Shown here piece after piece: positions 11,020 through 21,483 of a stretch of DNA of 47,753 bases (its first letter is position 1; every line of letters starts with the position of its first letter). The notes under the pieces are model-generated. The model made no database searches. It saw only the letters and a list, made by a program, of their open reading frames with translations, and was not told where the DNA came from. The DNA is from Myxococcales bacterium (lineage in GTDB: Bacteria > Myxococcota_A > Polyangia > Haliangiales > Haliangiaceae), in the NCBI GenBank assembly GCA_947483555.1, contig CANKMW010000074.1:1-47753 (forward strand), written 5' to 3'. Both the position numbers and the translations under genes were made by a program.

Positions 11020-12155
11020 GTGAATCGATCGACAACATCGAACAGCTGGGCGTGTTTCAGATCTTCACCGGTGGCGGCACCGGGACCGGCTTCCTGATCG
11101 CCAAGAACCTCTTGCTGACCAACTGTCACGTGGTCGCGCCCTATCGCAAGGTGGGCGTCGAGCTCCGCGACAAGCGCCGGGTCCTGGGCACGGTGCGACG
11201 GATCCATCCCCGGCGCGACCTGGCGATCGTCGAGCTCCAGGTCGAGCTCGACGAGACCGTCCTCCAGGTCGCCTCCAGCGAGGGGCTGCGGTCGCAGCAG
11301 AAGGTCCGCATCATCGGCTTCCCCGTCGGCCTGCCGCTGTCGCTGACCGAGGGTGTCATCTCGCACCCCCATCAGCTCCTCGACGAACAGCACTTCGTGC
11401 AGACCGACGCCGCGATCAATCCCGGCAACTCGGGAGGCCCGATCCTCGACGAAGCGAAGCAGGTGATCGCGGTGACCACCTGCAAGCTGTCGTCGGCCGA
11501 CAACGTCGGCTTCGGCATCCCGGGCTCCGACGTGCGCGCCTTCGCCGACAGCTTCGCCACCCAGACCGCGGCGTTCGGCGTGACCTGCCCGTCGTGCGAC
11601 GCCTTGCTCGAATCCGCCCAGCGTTACTGCGATGGCTGTGGCTCGGACCTCGAGAGCCTCGAGCTCGAGACCTACTTCCACGCCGTCGAGCCACACCCGG
11701 TGGTCGCGTTCGTCGAGGGTGGCCTGGCCAAGGCCGCCATCGACCCGGTGCTGGCTCGCCACGGCACGCTCAACTGGTCGTTCTACAGCGGCAGCGCGCC
11801 GATCCAGATCTGGAGCTGTTGCTCCGAGCACCTGTGCTTCCTGTCGACGCTGGCGCAGCCTGGCAAGCAGAGGCTCAACGAGCTGTTCCGGTTCTTGCTG
11901 TCCGCGCAGCACGCGCCGTACGCCTTCGACCTGGCCGAAAACCTCATCCAGGTGAGCCTCACGCTCCACGCGTCTGACATCTTCGCCCACCACGACCTCG
12001 ACGCGCTCGTCGAGCGGGTGGCGACGTTCATCGCGATGGCGGACCGGCTCGACAACCAGCTGATCGAGGACTACGGCTGCCTGCCGGCGCCCAAGACCCA
12101 GCTGACGTTCCTCAAGGAAGCGATGAAGTCCGTCAGCCCGGACGTCGCCGGGTAG
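11016..12155 (+). CDS. Cytosolic trypsin-like serine protease with zinc ribbon and YbjN-like C-terminus
   Basis: A 379-residue protein. Residues about 10-185 form an HtrA/trypsin-like protease domain with the complete triad: His38 in TNCHVV, Asp68 in RRDLAIVEL, and Ser139 in NPGNSGGP. There is no signal peptide and no PDZ domain, unlike DegP/HtrA. A zinc ribbon follows with CPSC at 191-194 and CDGC at 205-208. The C-terminal part (about 225-355) resembles the YbjN/type III chaperone fold and ends in MADRLDNQLIEDYG, which parallels the VADQHDDWMASQFG end of the same region in the upstream partner. Cytosolic trypsin-like proteases fused to small adaptor domains are known in bacterial regulatory and conflict systems. 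The substrate is unknown. It converges on the pseudokinase gene with only 11 bases between. Confidence 0.85.
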   Translation: MSESIDNIEQLGVFQIFTGGGTGTGFLIAKNLLLTNCHVVAPYRKVGVELRDKRRVLGTVRRIHPRRDLAIVELQVELDETVLQVASSEGLRSQQKVRIIGFPVGLPLSLTEGVISHPHQLLDEQHFVQTDAAINPGNSGGPILDEAKQVIAVTTCKLSSADNVGFGIPGSDVRAFADSFATQTAAFGVTCPSCDALLESAQRYCDGCGSDLESLELETYFHAVEPHPVVAFVEGGLAKAAIDPVLARHGTLNWSFYSGSAPIQIWSCCSEHLCFLSTLAQPGKQRLNELFRFLLSAQHAPYAFDLAENLIQVSLTLHASDIFAHHDLDALVERVATFIAMADRLDNQLIEDYGCLPAPKTQLTFLKEAMKSVSPDVAG

Positions 12156-12166
12156 TCAGCGGGGCG

Positions 12167-14587
12167 TCAGTCGACCCGGACCCGCAGCGAGGCCCGGGTC
12201 CCGCGCACCTTGGCGCTGAACTGGCGCCGGGTCTCGCTGATCAGATCGTAGACCTCGATGGTGTGATCACCGGTGCCGACGCCGAGGCGCTCGGTCGGGC
12301 ACATCTGCCCGGTCGGCTGGCCGTCCAGGAAGACGTAGTAGCGATCGTCGTCCTTGCACCGCACCTTGATCCCGGCCGGCCCCTCGGTTGGCGTCACCGC
12401 GGTCAGCGTGGCCGCGTGGGCTCCCTTGCCATCGATCTCGGCGACGTGGAGCGCGTAGCCGGGCAGCACGATCACGACCCCGAGCCGGTCGGTCGAGGCG
12501 GAGAGGGTCACCGGGGTCTTACCCTGATCGGCGCCGTCGACGAACACCCGGGCGCCCGCCGGCTCGGAGCGGATCACCAGCTTGTCGTTGCCAGGATCCG
12601 GCCCCACGACCTCGGCGCCGGCCGCGTCGGGGGCCGCCTCGGGCACCGCCGCGTCGGCCGCGACCAGGGTCTCGCCGGCGTCCATCGCGATCACCGCGAC
12701 CACCGCCGCGGCGCCATCGGCCTCGTCGGCGGCGCCATCGCCGTCGTCCGCGGCGGCGTCGATCGACCCCGACACCGACCGCACGGCATCGCCTGGCGTC
12801 ACGATCGTGGCGGCGGCGTCCGCGCTCGCCGGCCCGGTGGCGGCGGCGTCGATCTCCGCGCTGGTCAGCGCGCCCTCGCCGGCGCCCGACTGCTTCACGG
12901 CCCGATGGACGAAGAACCCGGCCACCGCACCGACCCCGGCCACCGCCAGCACGATGGCGACGATCAAGGCCACGCGGATGGCGCGCTGCGATCGCGGCGA
13001 CGACCCCGGCAGCGGCGCCGGCGCCTGCAGATGCGCGCCCCCCATCGGCACCATCATCATCGGCGGCATGGGCCCCGCGTTCGGCGGCGGCGGCGCCGGC
13101 GGCGGCAACGGCGGCGGTGAGCCGTCGGCCAGCGTCAGCAGCGGCTGGGACGGGTCGAACGCCGGATCGTGCGCCGGCTCGAACGCCGGATCGAAACGAG
13201 GCGGACCGGTACCCGCTGGCCGCGTCGCCGGCGGTCGCGGCGGCGGTCGCGGCGGCGGCGGCGGCACCGCGATCGTGCGCGTCATCATCGGTGGCAGCTG
13301 CGCCTTCATCGGCGGCGGTTGCTTGAGCGTCTGCACCGGTTCGGTGGGCGGCCACATCGGCGCGATGCGCGGCACCGTGTCGTCGCCGATCGACAGGTTG
13401 GACTCGTCAGGCTCCTCGCGCGCGATGGTCGGCGCACCGGTGAGATCGGTCGCGGCGCGCACGCTCGGCGGCGCGCCACCGCGCAGCGGGTGGCCCGACG
13501 GCGGCGCCGGCGGCGACACGCTGGGCGCCCGGGTCCGCGCCGGCGGCATCATCGGCGACCCACCGGTGCGCCCGCTGGGCGGCGGTGGCAGCGGCAGCAG
13601 GCCGCCGGTTCCCGGACGCATCGGCGGCGACGGGACCGCGAACGACAGCGCGCCCGAGAGCTGCTGCTCGTTGATGCGCGCGATGTGCTCGAGCGCGGCG
13701 GTGACGCGGTCGCCGATGTCGCGCCGGCTGCCGGCGAGCGGCGACAGCCGCAGCGCGGCGTCGAGCGCGTCGGCGAACGCGCGCGCGTCGGGGAAGCGTT
13801 CGAACGGTGAGCGCGCCAGGCAGCGATCGATCACCCTCGATACGGGCCGCGGCAGCTCGAGCGGCGACGGACGGCCCGACAACACCGCATGTTCGAGCTC
13901 CAGGGCGGTGGCGCCGATGAACGGTCGCACGCCGGCGACCAGCTCGTACGCGATCACGCCGAGCACGAACACGTCGCTCGCCGCCGACACCGGCTCGCCG
14001 ATGAGCTGCTCGGGTGCAAAGTACGCGACCCGCGCCGCCAGGGATGGATCCGCCGATGGCCGGGCGCCCGCTCCGACGGGCATCCGGCAGGCCAGGATGC
14101 CGACGTCGGTGACCTTGACGTCACCATCCGGGGTCGCGATCACGTTGGTCGGCGATAGCCCGAGATGGCAGACGCCGCGGCCGTGGGCGTACCCGACGGC
14201 GCGCGCCGCCGCCGACAGCAGGCTGAGCGTGGCGCCGGCCGGCAGCGGCGCATTGGTCTCGACCGCCATGGTGAGCAGCCGGGCGAGGTCGAGCCCGTTG
14301 ACCCATTCCACAGCCGTGAACGTCTCGCCGCCGGCGACGCCAAGCTCCGCGAGGCGCGCCACGCGGGGATGATCGAGCCCACCGTACGTGCGCGCCGCCT
14401 GCGACAGGCGTCCGGACATGCCGGGCGTGGCGAGCAGCTCGGGATGGAAGCGCTTGATCGCGAGCTGACGCTCCATCCCCGCCACGCCAACGACCTTGGC
14501 GCGATAAACCTCTCCACACGGGCCACCTCCCAGTGGCTCCACGAGGTGATAGCGGCCGAGGCGCCGGCCTGGCGTGGCGGCGGTCAA
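12167..14587 (-). CDS. PEGA-domain Ser/Thr kinase-like membrane protein, probable pseudokinase
   Basis: About 806 residues from a TTG at 14587. The kinase fold spans about 12-275. The Gly-rich loop (GGGPCGEVY) and the ATP-anchoring Lys45 (AIKRF) are kept, but the catalytic HRD loop reads HLGLSPTN (His141, Gly143), so the catalytic Asp is Gly, and the DFG motif reads DVG. An APEQL motif and SDVFVLGVIAYEL follow normally. After a long Pro-rich linker comes one transmembrane helix (about 535-562), then two PEGA-type repeats (about 665-806), normally extracytoplasmic. It therefore likely binds ATP or a partner and signals without phosphorylating. The frame stays open to 15244, but that part is antisense to the Val-Pro/WGR gene and is composed of Gly-Thr-Ala repeats, so I place the start at 14587. 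The start is uncertain by tens of codons. Confidence 0.85.
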   Translation of the reverse strand: MTAATPGRRLGRYHLVEPLGGGPCGEVYRAKVVGVAGMERQLAIKRFHPELLATPGMSGRLSQAARTYGGLDHPRVARLAELGVAGGETFTAVEWVNGLDLARLLTMAVETNAPLPAGATLSLLSAAARAVGYAHGRGVCHLGLSPTNVIATPDGDVKVTDVGILACRMPVGAGARPSADPSLAARVAYFAPEQLIGEPVSAASDVFVLGVIAYELVAGVRPFIGATALELEHAVLSGRPSPLELPRPVSRVIDRCLARSPFERFPDARAFADALDAALRLSPLAGSRRDIGDRVTAALEHIARINEQQLSGALSFAVPSPPMRPGTGGLLPLPPPPSGRTGGSPMMPPARTRAPSVSPPAPPSGHPLRGGAPPSVRAATDLTGAPTIAREEPDESNLSIGDDTVPRIAPMWPPTEPVQTLKQPPPMKAQLPPMMTRTIAVPPPPPRPPPRPPATRPAGTGPPRFDPAFEPAHDPAFDPSQPLLTLADGSPPPLPPPAPPPPNAGPMPPMMMVPMGGAHLQAPAPLPGSSPRSQRAIRVALIVAIVLAVAGVGAVAGFFVHRAVKQSGAGEGALTSAEIDAAATGPASADAAATIVTPGDAVRSVSGSIDAAADDGDGAADEADGAAAVVAVIAMDAGETLVAADAAVPEAAPDAAGAEVVGPDPGNDKLVIRSEPAGARVFVDGADQGKTPVTLSASTDRLGVVIVLPGYALHVAEIDGKGAHAATLTAVTPTEGPAGIKVRCKDDDRYYVFLDGQPTGQMCPTERLGVGTGDHTIEVYDLISETRRQFSAKVRGTRASLRVRVD

Positions 14588-14687
14588 CCTTGAGATTCTA
14601 CCAGCTTGCCGCGGCCACGTACGCTCGGAGATGTGACGACCGACCGAAAAGTGGCCCGGACTGGCGAACCCTGGCACGCCTTTCAGC

Positions 14688-15362
14688 ATGGGGAAGACAC
14701 CTTCGAGCTCGCGGAAGCAGGTCCGTACGTCGGCTCCGTATCGCGCCAAAGCGCCGGAGGACGGACCGCCAGCACCCGTACCGCTGCCAGGACCGGGGGC
14801 CGCCGCGGTACCCGTGGCCGTAGCCGTACCCGTACCGGTACCCGTAACCACGGCCGTCGCCGTACCGGTGCCCGTGCCCGTCGCGGCACCCGTACCCGTA
14901 GCCGTACCCGTAGCCGTGGCCGTAGCCGTACCCGGGCCCGTGGCCGTATCCGTGCCCGTGCCCGTCTTCGCCGTGGCCATACCCCCGCCCGTACTCCTCG
15001 AGAAACCGCTGGCTTCGCTGCTGCCTACATTCGACCTGCGGTCGATCGCGCGAACCGCGCTGGGCTTCTGCGAGGCCGCGATCACCAGCCTGCCGGCGCC
15101 GGGGGAGATCGTCGCCGGGGATCCGACCGCCCCGGCGCCGCCGCCAGGCCCGGTTCCGGCCGGTGATTCGCGCTCGATGCGGCACGAGAGCCAGTTCGTG
15201 CTGGTGTATCGCCACGGGTCCTCGCTGGTGGTCCGCCGCGGCATGATCGGCCAGCGCGGGGTCTGGCGCGTCGTCGACTACCCCGGCCCTGCCCAGGCAG
15301 CGACCGCATACGCCGCAGAATGCTCTAGACTTCGTGGACAGGGCTTTCGCGACCTCGCCTAG
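14688..15362 (+). CDS. Val-Pro-repeat protein with C-terminal WGR-like domain
   Basis: A 224-residue protein. Residues about 40-104 are a low-complexity run of Val-Pro, Val-Ala and Ala-Val dipeptides encoded by hexanucleotide repeats. Residues about 110-160 are a mixed linker. The last 60 residues (from MRHESQFVLVY) follow the WGR-domain pattern: a strand, then RRGMIGQRGVWRV in place of WGRIG-xGQ, then an alternating Ala helix (AQAATAYAAECSRL), then a GF in place of the terminal GY. The defining Trp-Gly-Arg is degenerate. WGR domains occur in PARPs and in bacterial DNA-binding or conflict-related proteins. The gene is divergent from the pseudokinase gene with about 100 bases between. The coherent C-terminal domain is why I favour this strand over the antisense frame. 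Confidence 0.65.
   Translation: MGKTPSSSRKQVRTSAPYRAKAPEDGPPAPVPLPGPGAAAVPVAVAVPVPVPVTTAVAVPVPVPVAAPVPVAVPVAVAVAVPGPVAVSVPVPVFAVAIPPPVLLEKPLASLLPTFDLRSIARTALGFCEAAITSLPAPGEIVAGDPTAPAPPPGPVPAGDSRSMRHESQFVLVYRHGSSLVVRRGMIGQRGVWRVVDYPGPAQAATAYAAECSRLRGQGFRDLA
14808..14998. repeat. Imperfect hexanucleotide tandem repeats
   Basis: Degenerate units GTACCC, GTAGCC, GTGCCC and GTGGCC repeat about thirty times. On the plus strand they encode Val-Pro and Val-Ala dipeptides. On the minus strand they encode Gly-Thr and Ala-Thr dipeptides, which keeps both strands open. Copy-number change by whole units would lengthen or shorten the protein without shifting the frame. Confidence 0.8.
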
Positions 15363-15377
15363 CCCGACTCTCGCTGT

Positions 15378-16247
15378 ATGTCCGAGCCGTCCGACCCGCC
15401 CGACCCATCCGAGCTGTCACCCGCAGGGTCGCGTGGCGGCTTTCGAGCCGCAGCCGCCGCCGCCGTACGCCGCTCGTCGTGGCTGGCCCGCTACATCGCC
15501 GACGCGCCATCGCGCTGGCTGGGCCGGCGCAGCTCGGTCGGGCAAGACCTCACCGGCGGTGCCGACGGACTGACCTACCTGCGCGGCCTCGCCCGCGGCA
15601 ACCGCATCCGCCGTCAGGCCAGCTTCGAGACCGCCGATGCGTCCTCGCCGCCGGTGTTGCTGATCCACGGCTTCCTCGGCACCCGCGGCTCGATGTACCT
15701 GCTCGAGCGCCGCATGGTCGAGGACGGCTTCGTCGTGGTCTCGTTCAACATCGGGACCCTCAACGTGCGCGATATCCGCCGCTCGGCGTTCCTCATCCAT
15801 CGCAAGATCGAACGCATCCTCGCCCAGACGCCGTGGCAGAAGATCGACATCGTCGGCCACTCCATGGGCGGCCTCATCGGCCTCTACTACGCCAAGAAGC
15901 TGGGCGGCCATACCCGGGTCCGCAAGCTGGTGATGATGGGCACGCCGATCCACGGCACCTGGGTCGCGCTCGCCGGCATCGCGACCCTCGGCCTGTGGTC
16001 GACCTCGTCCTGGCAGCTCCTGCCCCGCAGCCGCTTCCTCGATGAGCTGGCCCAGGGACCGCTGCCACCGGGCGTGGATCTCCACTCGCTGTCGGCGGCC
16101 CGCGACTGGGTGGTGCCGCTGCGGCGCACCAAGATGCCTGGCGCGGCGACGACGACCGTGCCGCTCGGGCACTCGAGCCTGGTGGTCGCCGAGGACGTGT
16201 ACCGGCGCCTCGCCGGGATCCTGCGGCCACCGATACTTGCGCCCTGA
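15378..16247 (+). CDS. Alpha/beta hydrolase, lipase/PGAP1-like
   Basis: A 289-residue serine hydrolase. The oxyanion-side motif LLIHGFLG is at about 95-101, the nucleophile elbow GHSMGG places Ser at 162, and a catalytic Asp is likely at 243 (ARDWVVP) and His at 265 (GHSSLV), a complete triad in the expected order and spacing. The first 85 residues are polar/Ala-rich with no clear signal peptide. The family includes triacylglycerol lipases and PGAP1-like esterases, so an ester or lipid substrate is likely. It starts 15 bases after the WGR-like gene, in the same direction, and may share its transcript. Confidence 0.88.
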   Translation: MSEPSDPPDPSELSPAGSRGGFRAAAAAAVRRSSWLARYIADAPSRWLGRRSSVGQDLTGGADGLTYLRGLARGNRIRRQASFETADASSPPVLLIHGFLGTRGSMYLLERRMVEDGFVVVSFNIGTLNVRDIRRSAFLIHRKIERILAQTPWQKIDIVGHSMGGLIGLYYAKKLGGHTRVRKLVMMGTPIHGTWVALAGIATLGLWSTSSWQLLPRSRFLDELAQGPLPPGVDLHSLSAARDWVVPLRRTKMPGAATTTVPLGHSSLVVAEDVYRRLAGILRPPILAP

Positions 16248-16336
16248 CACCAGCTGGCACTACACTTTTTTTGGCTTGGAACGACCCGAGATCCTTCGGG
16301 ATGAGTTCTTTGCCGGACCGCTCTCTCCCTCCCTCC

Positions 16337-17269
<933 letters not shown>

Positions 17270-17282
17270 CTCATCCCGTAGC

Positions 17283-18130
<848 letters not shown>

Positions 18131-18134
<4 letters not shown>

Positions 18135-19066
18135 TGGTCGTCCCCCAGCGTCAGCTCCAGACCCTCGAACGCGGCGATGACCTCGAACGGATCACCGGCT
18201 TGCTTGGCGGTCCATCGGGTCGCCAGCAGGATGGCGTCCTGGGCCTCGTCGGTCCGCATCGGTGCGTGGTGGTAGAGGCACAGCGATCGCGCGCCCGCCT
18301 CGCGCGCGATGATGAGCGCGTCCTCGGGCGTCGAGTGACCCCAGTGCGGGCGCTGCCGGTACTCGTCGACGGTGAACTGGGTGTCGTAGATGAGCAGATC
18401 AGTCCCCCGGCACAGCGCGACCAGGCCGGCGCGCATGGCCGCGAGCTTGTCGGCCATGGACGTCGGCATCGCCGCGCCCGGCGTCGGCGGCTTGGAGATG
18501 AACTCGTGCTCGAGCAGGATGTCGGTGAACGGCGCGGTGTCGGAGCAGTACACGACCGAGGCTCCATCGCAGTCGAGGCGGTAGGCCATCGCCACCCACG
18601 GGTGGTTGAGGCGGGTGCACGACACCACGGTCTGGTCGATCACGAACTGCGAACCCTCGACCAGCTCGTGGAACTGGATCTCGGCCTCGAGCGCGACCAG
18701 GGGGACCGGGAAGTAGGGATCCTCGGTCTGCGACGCGAACACCGCCTGCAGGTGGGTATCGGCCTGCTGGCGCGCGAACACGTGCAGCTTGTTGCCGCGG
18801 CGGTACAGCGGCGAGAAGAACGGCATGCCCTGGATGTGATCCCAGTGGGTGTGACTGATCAGCACGTGCGCGGTGCCGTGACCGTCGCCGAACGCTCCCT
18901 CCATCAAGGACTTGCCGAGCCGACGGATGCCGGTGCCGGCGTCGATGATGATGGGCCAGCCGCCGCGCGGACGGATCTCCACGCACGACGTGTTCCCGCC
19001 GTAACGGTTGGTGCTCTCCCCGGGCACCGGGATCGAGCCGCGGACGCCCCAGAACTTGACCTTCAT
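18131..19066 (-). CDS. MBL-fold metallo-hydrolase (copy 1)
   Basis: A 311-residue paralogue of the downstream gene. It has the same FWGVRGSIPVPGESTNRYGGNTSC opening and the zinc motif SHTHWDH (His72, His74, Asp76, His77), a metal Asp in YCSDTAPF, and a late His pair in LYHHAPM. Relative to its sister it carries an insertion after SDTAPF (about residues 185-215). The ATG at 19066 starts exactly at the FWGVRGS motif, as usual for this group. It lies 51 bases downstream of the propeller-like lipoprotein gene on the same strand and may belong to that operon. Confidence 0.88.
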
Positions 19067-19117
19067 GCCGGCGCGCGTGAAAGCCCGCGCGAATCTGACG
19101 ATATCACGGCGTGGCGG

Positions 19118-20137
19118 TCAGGGGTGGGAGGCGACACCGACCGCAAGACGACGGCCGTTGGGGGCATCGAACAGCAGGGTCGCGGTCGACCCTCGAACCA
19201 GCACGGCCGGCGCGCCCGCCGGGGCGGTCAAGACCGGGCGGCCGCCGGCGATGCGGGCCCAGTCCATCCCGTCGAAAGAAGCCGCATATCCGATCGCGTA
19301 GCGCGGCGCGTCGCCGGGCATCGGCAGCTTCTCCAGCCCGCTGTACCAGAGTGCCCAGTGGCCGCGACCAGTCGATTCGACCAGCCAGGCCAGGGTCGGC
19401 GCTCCGACCTCGACCGCCTCGAAGCTGTCGGCGATGCCGGTCGGCACGAGCGTCGGGGCGTCATCGACGATCCAGACCAGACCGTCGTCCGAACGGGCCA
19501 GCCAGAGGTCGGGCTGGCCGGGGCGCTGGAACGCGGCCAACCAGCGCGCGCCATCGGTCGCGACGCTCGGTGAGCGCACGCCGACGACGAGTGACGCGGA
19601 CTTCTGCCAGGTGCGCCCGCCGTCGGTCGACTCGGCGCGGCCGAGCGTGGGAGTGCTCAGGCCACCTTCGTAGAACATGATCTGTCGACCGGCGAGCACG
19701 ACGATCGACGGCGCCGCGACGTGACCTTCTTCCCAGGGCTGATCGGCGATCAGCACCGGCGCCGGCGGTTCCACCGGGAGCTGGTGTGGATCGGAGAGCT
19801 CGCCGCGCCAGATCTGGCTGTCGCCGACCGGCGGATCGGGCGACTCACGGGTGACGTAGTAGATGAAGCCGCCGCCGTCGCGAAGGGTGAGCGCCGGCTC
19901 GGTGAAGTCGAGGGTGCGGTCGGTGGCCAGCCACGGCTCGTCGGCCGGCGTGTTCTCGTCGACGACCAGCCTGCGAAATGGGCCGGCACCGGTGGTGGGC
20001 AGGTCGTCGGTACCACCCGACGCGTCGTCGGCGAAGCCGAAGCCGCAGGCCGGCGCCAGCGCGCCGCAAACCACGACCGCCAGCATCGCGCTCGTGCGCG
20101 AGCGCCGACCGCCGGCGACGGCCGAGCTGGAGGACAT
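19118..20137 (-). CDS. Lipoprotein with predicted beta-propeller
   Basis: A 339-residue predicted lipoprotein. The N-terminus has Arg residues, a hydrophobic core and a lipobox ending LAPAC. The mature part shows repeated sheet-forming blocks with sialidase-like Asp-box motifs (STDGGRTW, ARSDDGLVW, SFDGMDWAR), typical of five- or six-bladed propellers such as glycosidase-like or sialidase-like folds. No catalytic residues can be assigned. The start ATG at 20137 shares one base with the stop of the preceding FadL-like gene, which decides the start and implies coupling. Confidence 0.75.
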   Translation of the reverse strand: MSSSSAVAGGRRSRTSAMLAVVVCGALAPACGFGFADDASGGTDDLPTTGAGPFRRLVVDENTPADEPWLATDRTLDFTEPALTLRDGGGFIYYVTRESPDPPVGDSQIWRGELSDPHQLPVEPPAPVLIADQPWEEGHVAAPSIVVLAGRQIMFYEGGLSTPTLGRAESTDGGRTWQKSASLVVGVRSPSVATDGARWLAAFQRPGQPDLWLARSDDGLVWIVDDAPTLVPTGIADSFEAVEVGAPTLAWLVESTGRGHWALWYSGLEKLPMPGDAPRYAIGYAASFDGMDWARIAGGRPVLTAPAGAPAVLVRGSTATLLFDAPNGRRLAVGVASHP

Positions 20138-21483
20138 CAGAACCTCCACCGCGACGACAGCGACGCCGCCAGGACCCGGCCGCTCGACCGGTAGTCGCCG
20201 ACCGGATCGACCGCGATCAGCTTGTGGTGGCTGCGTTCGGGCAGGAACGTCGCCACCAGCGACAGGTCGATCGACACCGGACGCAGGATGATGCTGCCGA
20301 GGCCGGGCAACTCGAGTCCGGCGCCGGTCGACACGGTGTGCTTCTGGTTGTCGATGTAGTTGGTGGCCCCGAACTGCTCGGGCGCCGGCGACGGTTCGTA
20401 TGCGTAGCCGCCGCGGACCCGCCAGGTCCGGCGCGCCGAGGCGCGCGCCAGCCACTCGACACCGAGCCGGGGCACCACGATGTCGTGGAAGTGTGGCGCC
20501 GGCAGCGGGTCCTGCGGCGGGATGGTGACCAGGTCGTTGAAGTCACCGATGTCGAGATCGATCTCGATCTGCGCCGCCGGATTCTCGTACACGCTCCAGC
20601 GGTGCCACGACACGTCGAAGGCCAGCGCCAGGCGCGGCGTGAGCTGCGCGTGAGCGGCGGCGGTGAGCTGGGCGGGCTGGAACAGATCCTGGGCCACCGA
20701 GCGCAGGTGCAAGAAGCCGTCGTCGACCAGCGGCGCCGAGCCCGGCGTGCCGATGTCGCCGGTGATGTCGAAGGTCTGATCGAGCACCAGCTTGAAGCCG
20801 CCGCGGTAGGTGGCGGCCAGCGTCAGCCACGGCGTCGCGTCCCAGGCCACGCCGGCCTGCGGGTAGCGGATGGTCTTGAGGTCGATGTCCATGTCGAGGA
20901 CCAGCTGGCTGGTGGTGGGATCGGGAAAGCCGACGATGCCATCGAGGGCGACGTCGCCCTGCGTGCTCGACATGTACGAGATGCCGGCGCCCACCGAGAC
21001 GTGGCCCGGGAGGGCGATGGCGAGGTTGGCGGCCAGGAACAGACGCTGCGGGCGGTTGTCGTACAGCGTCCAGCGCGGCTGCGCGCTGGGCAGCGTGCGG
21101 GTGCGCGTGATCTGCTGATCGGGGAGAAACAGCCCGGCGCCGACCGCGATGCGAGCGCCGGCGATGGTGCCGGGGACGGCGAGGCCGATCGCCAGGCCGC
21201 GGGCGGCGTCGACGGCCTGACCGCGGCCGTCGACCGACAGGAACGGCTGCGCCGCCTGGTAGCCGATGTCGATGCGGATATCGTCGGAGCCGGCCAGCAG
21301 CGCCGGGTTGTAGTAGTTGGCGCTGGCGTCGTCGGCGCCGGCGGTCATGGCGCCGCCCATGCCCTGGGCGCGGGCGCCAAAGCCGAACAGGTCGATCGGG
21401 TTGGCGGCCGCGGGCGCCGCGAGGGCCACCGCGACGACGGCGAGCGCGACGACGGCGAGCGCGGCGGGATGGCCGCGGCTCAC
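20137..21483 (-). CDS. FadL/OmpP1-family outer-membrane protein (copy 2)
   Basis: A 448-residue predicted outer-membrane beta-barrel. A Sec signal peptide ends near APAAA, and the mature N-terminus NPIDLFGFGARAQGMGGA followed by YYNPALLA is the hallmark of FadL/OmpP1 hydrophobic-compound transporters. The C-terminus ends in Phe (SSRWRF), as expected for BAM recognition. The GTG at 21483 overlaps the upstream gene's stop by 4 bases and precedes the signal peptide; the frame is open further upstream but only as antisense-like Arg/Pro-rich sequence. The likely role is uptake of long-chain fatty acids or other hydrophobic molecules. Confidence 0.85.
   Translation of the reverse strand: MSRGHPAALAVVALAVVAVALAAPAAANPIDLFGFGARAQGMGGAMTAGADDASANYYNPALLAGSDDIRIDIGYQAAQPFLSVDGRGQAVDAARGLAIGLAVPGTIAGARIAVGAGLFLPDQQITRTRTLPSAQPRWTLYDNRPQRLFLAANLAIALPGHVSVGAGISYMSSTQGDVALDGIVGFPDPTTSQLVLDMDIDLKTIRYPQAGVAWDATPWLTLAATYRGGFKLVLDQTFDITGDIGTPGSAPLVDDGFLHLRSVAQDLFQPAQLTAAAHAQLTPRLALAFDVSWHRWSVYENPAAQIEIDLDIGDFNDLVTIPPQDPLPAPHFHDIVVPRLGVEWLARASARRTWRVRGGYAYEPSPAPEQFGATNYIDNQKHTVSTGAGLELPGLGSIILRPVSIDLSLVATFLPERSHHKLIAVDPVGDYRSSGRVLAASLSSRWRF

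Noticed and set aside
14672..14687. Sigma54-type promoter (TGGCACG...GC) before the WGR-like gene
   Set aside because: The GG to GC spacing is 11 instead of 10 bases and it touches the start codon.
14588..15244. N-terminal extension of the pseudokinase frame
   Set aside because: It is Gly-Thr-Ala repeat sequence antisense to the WGR-like gene; kinase homology begins only after about 14560.
16255..16275. Sigma54-type promoter before the FHA-DUF4388 gene
   Set aside because: TGGCAC is present but no GC lies at the required distance; a T-run is there instead.
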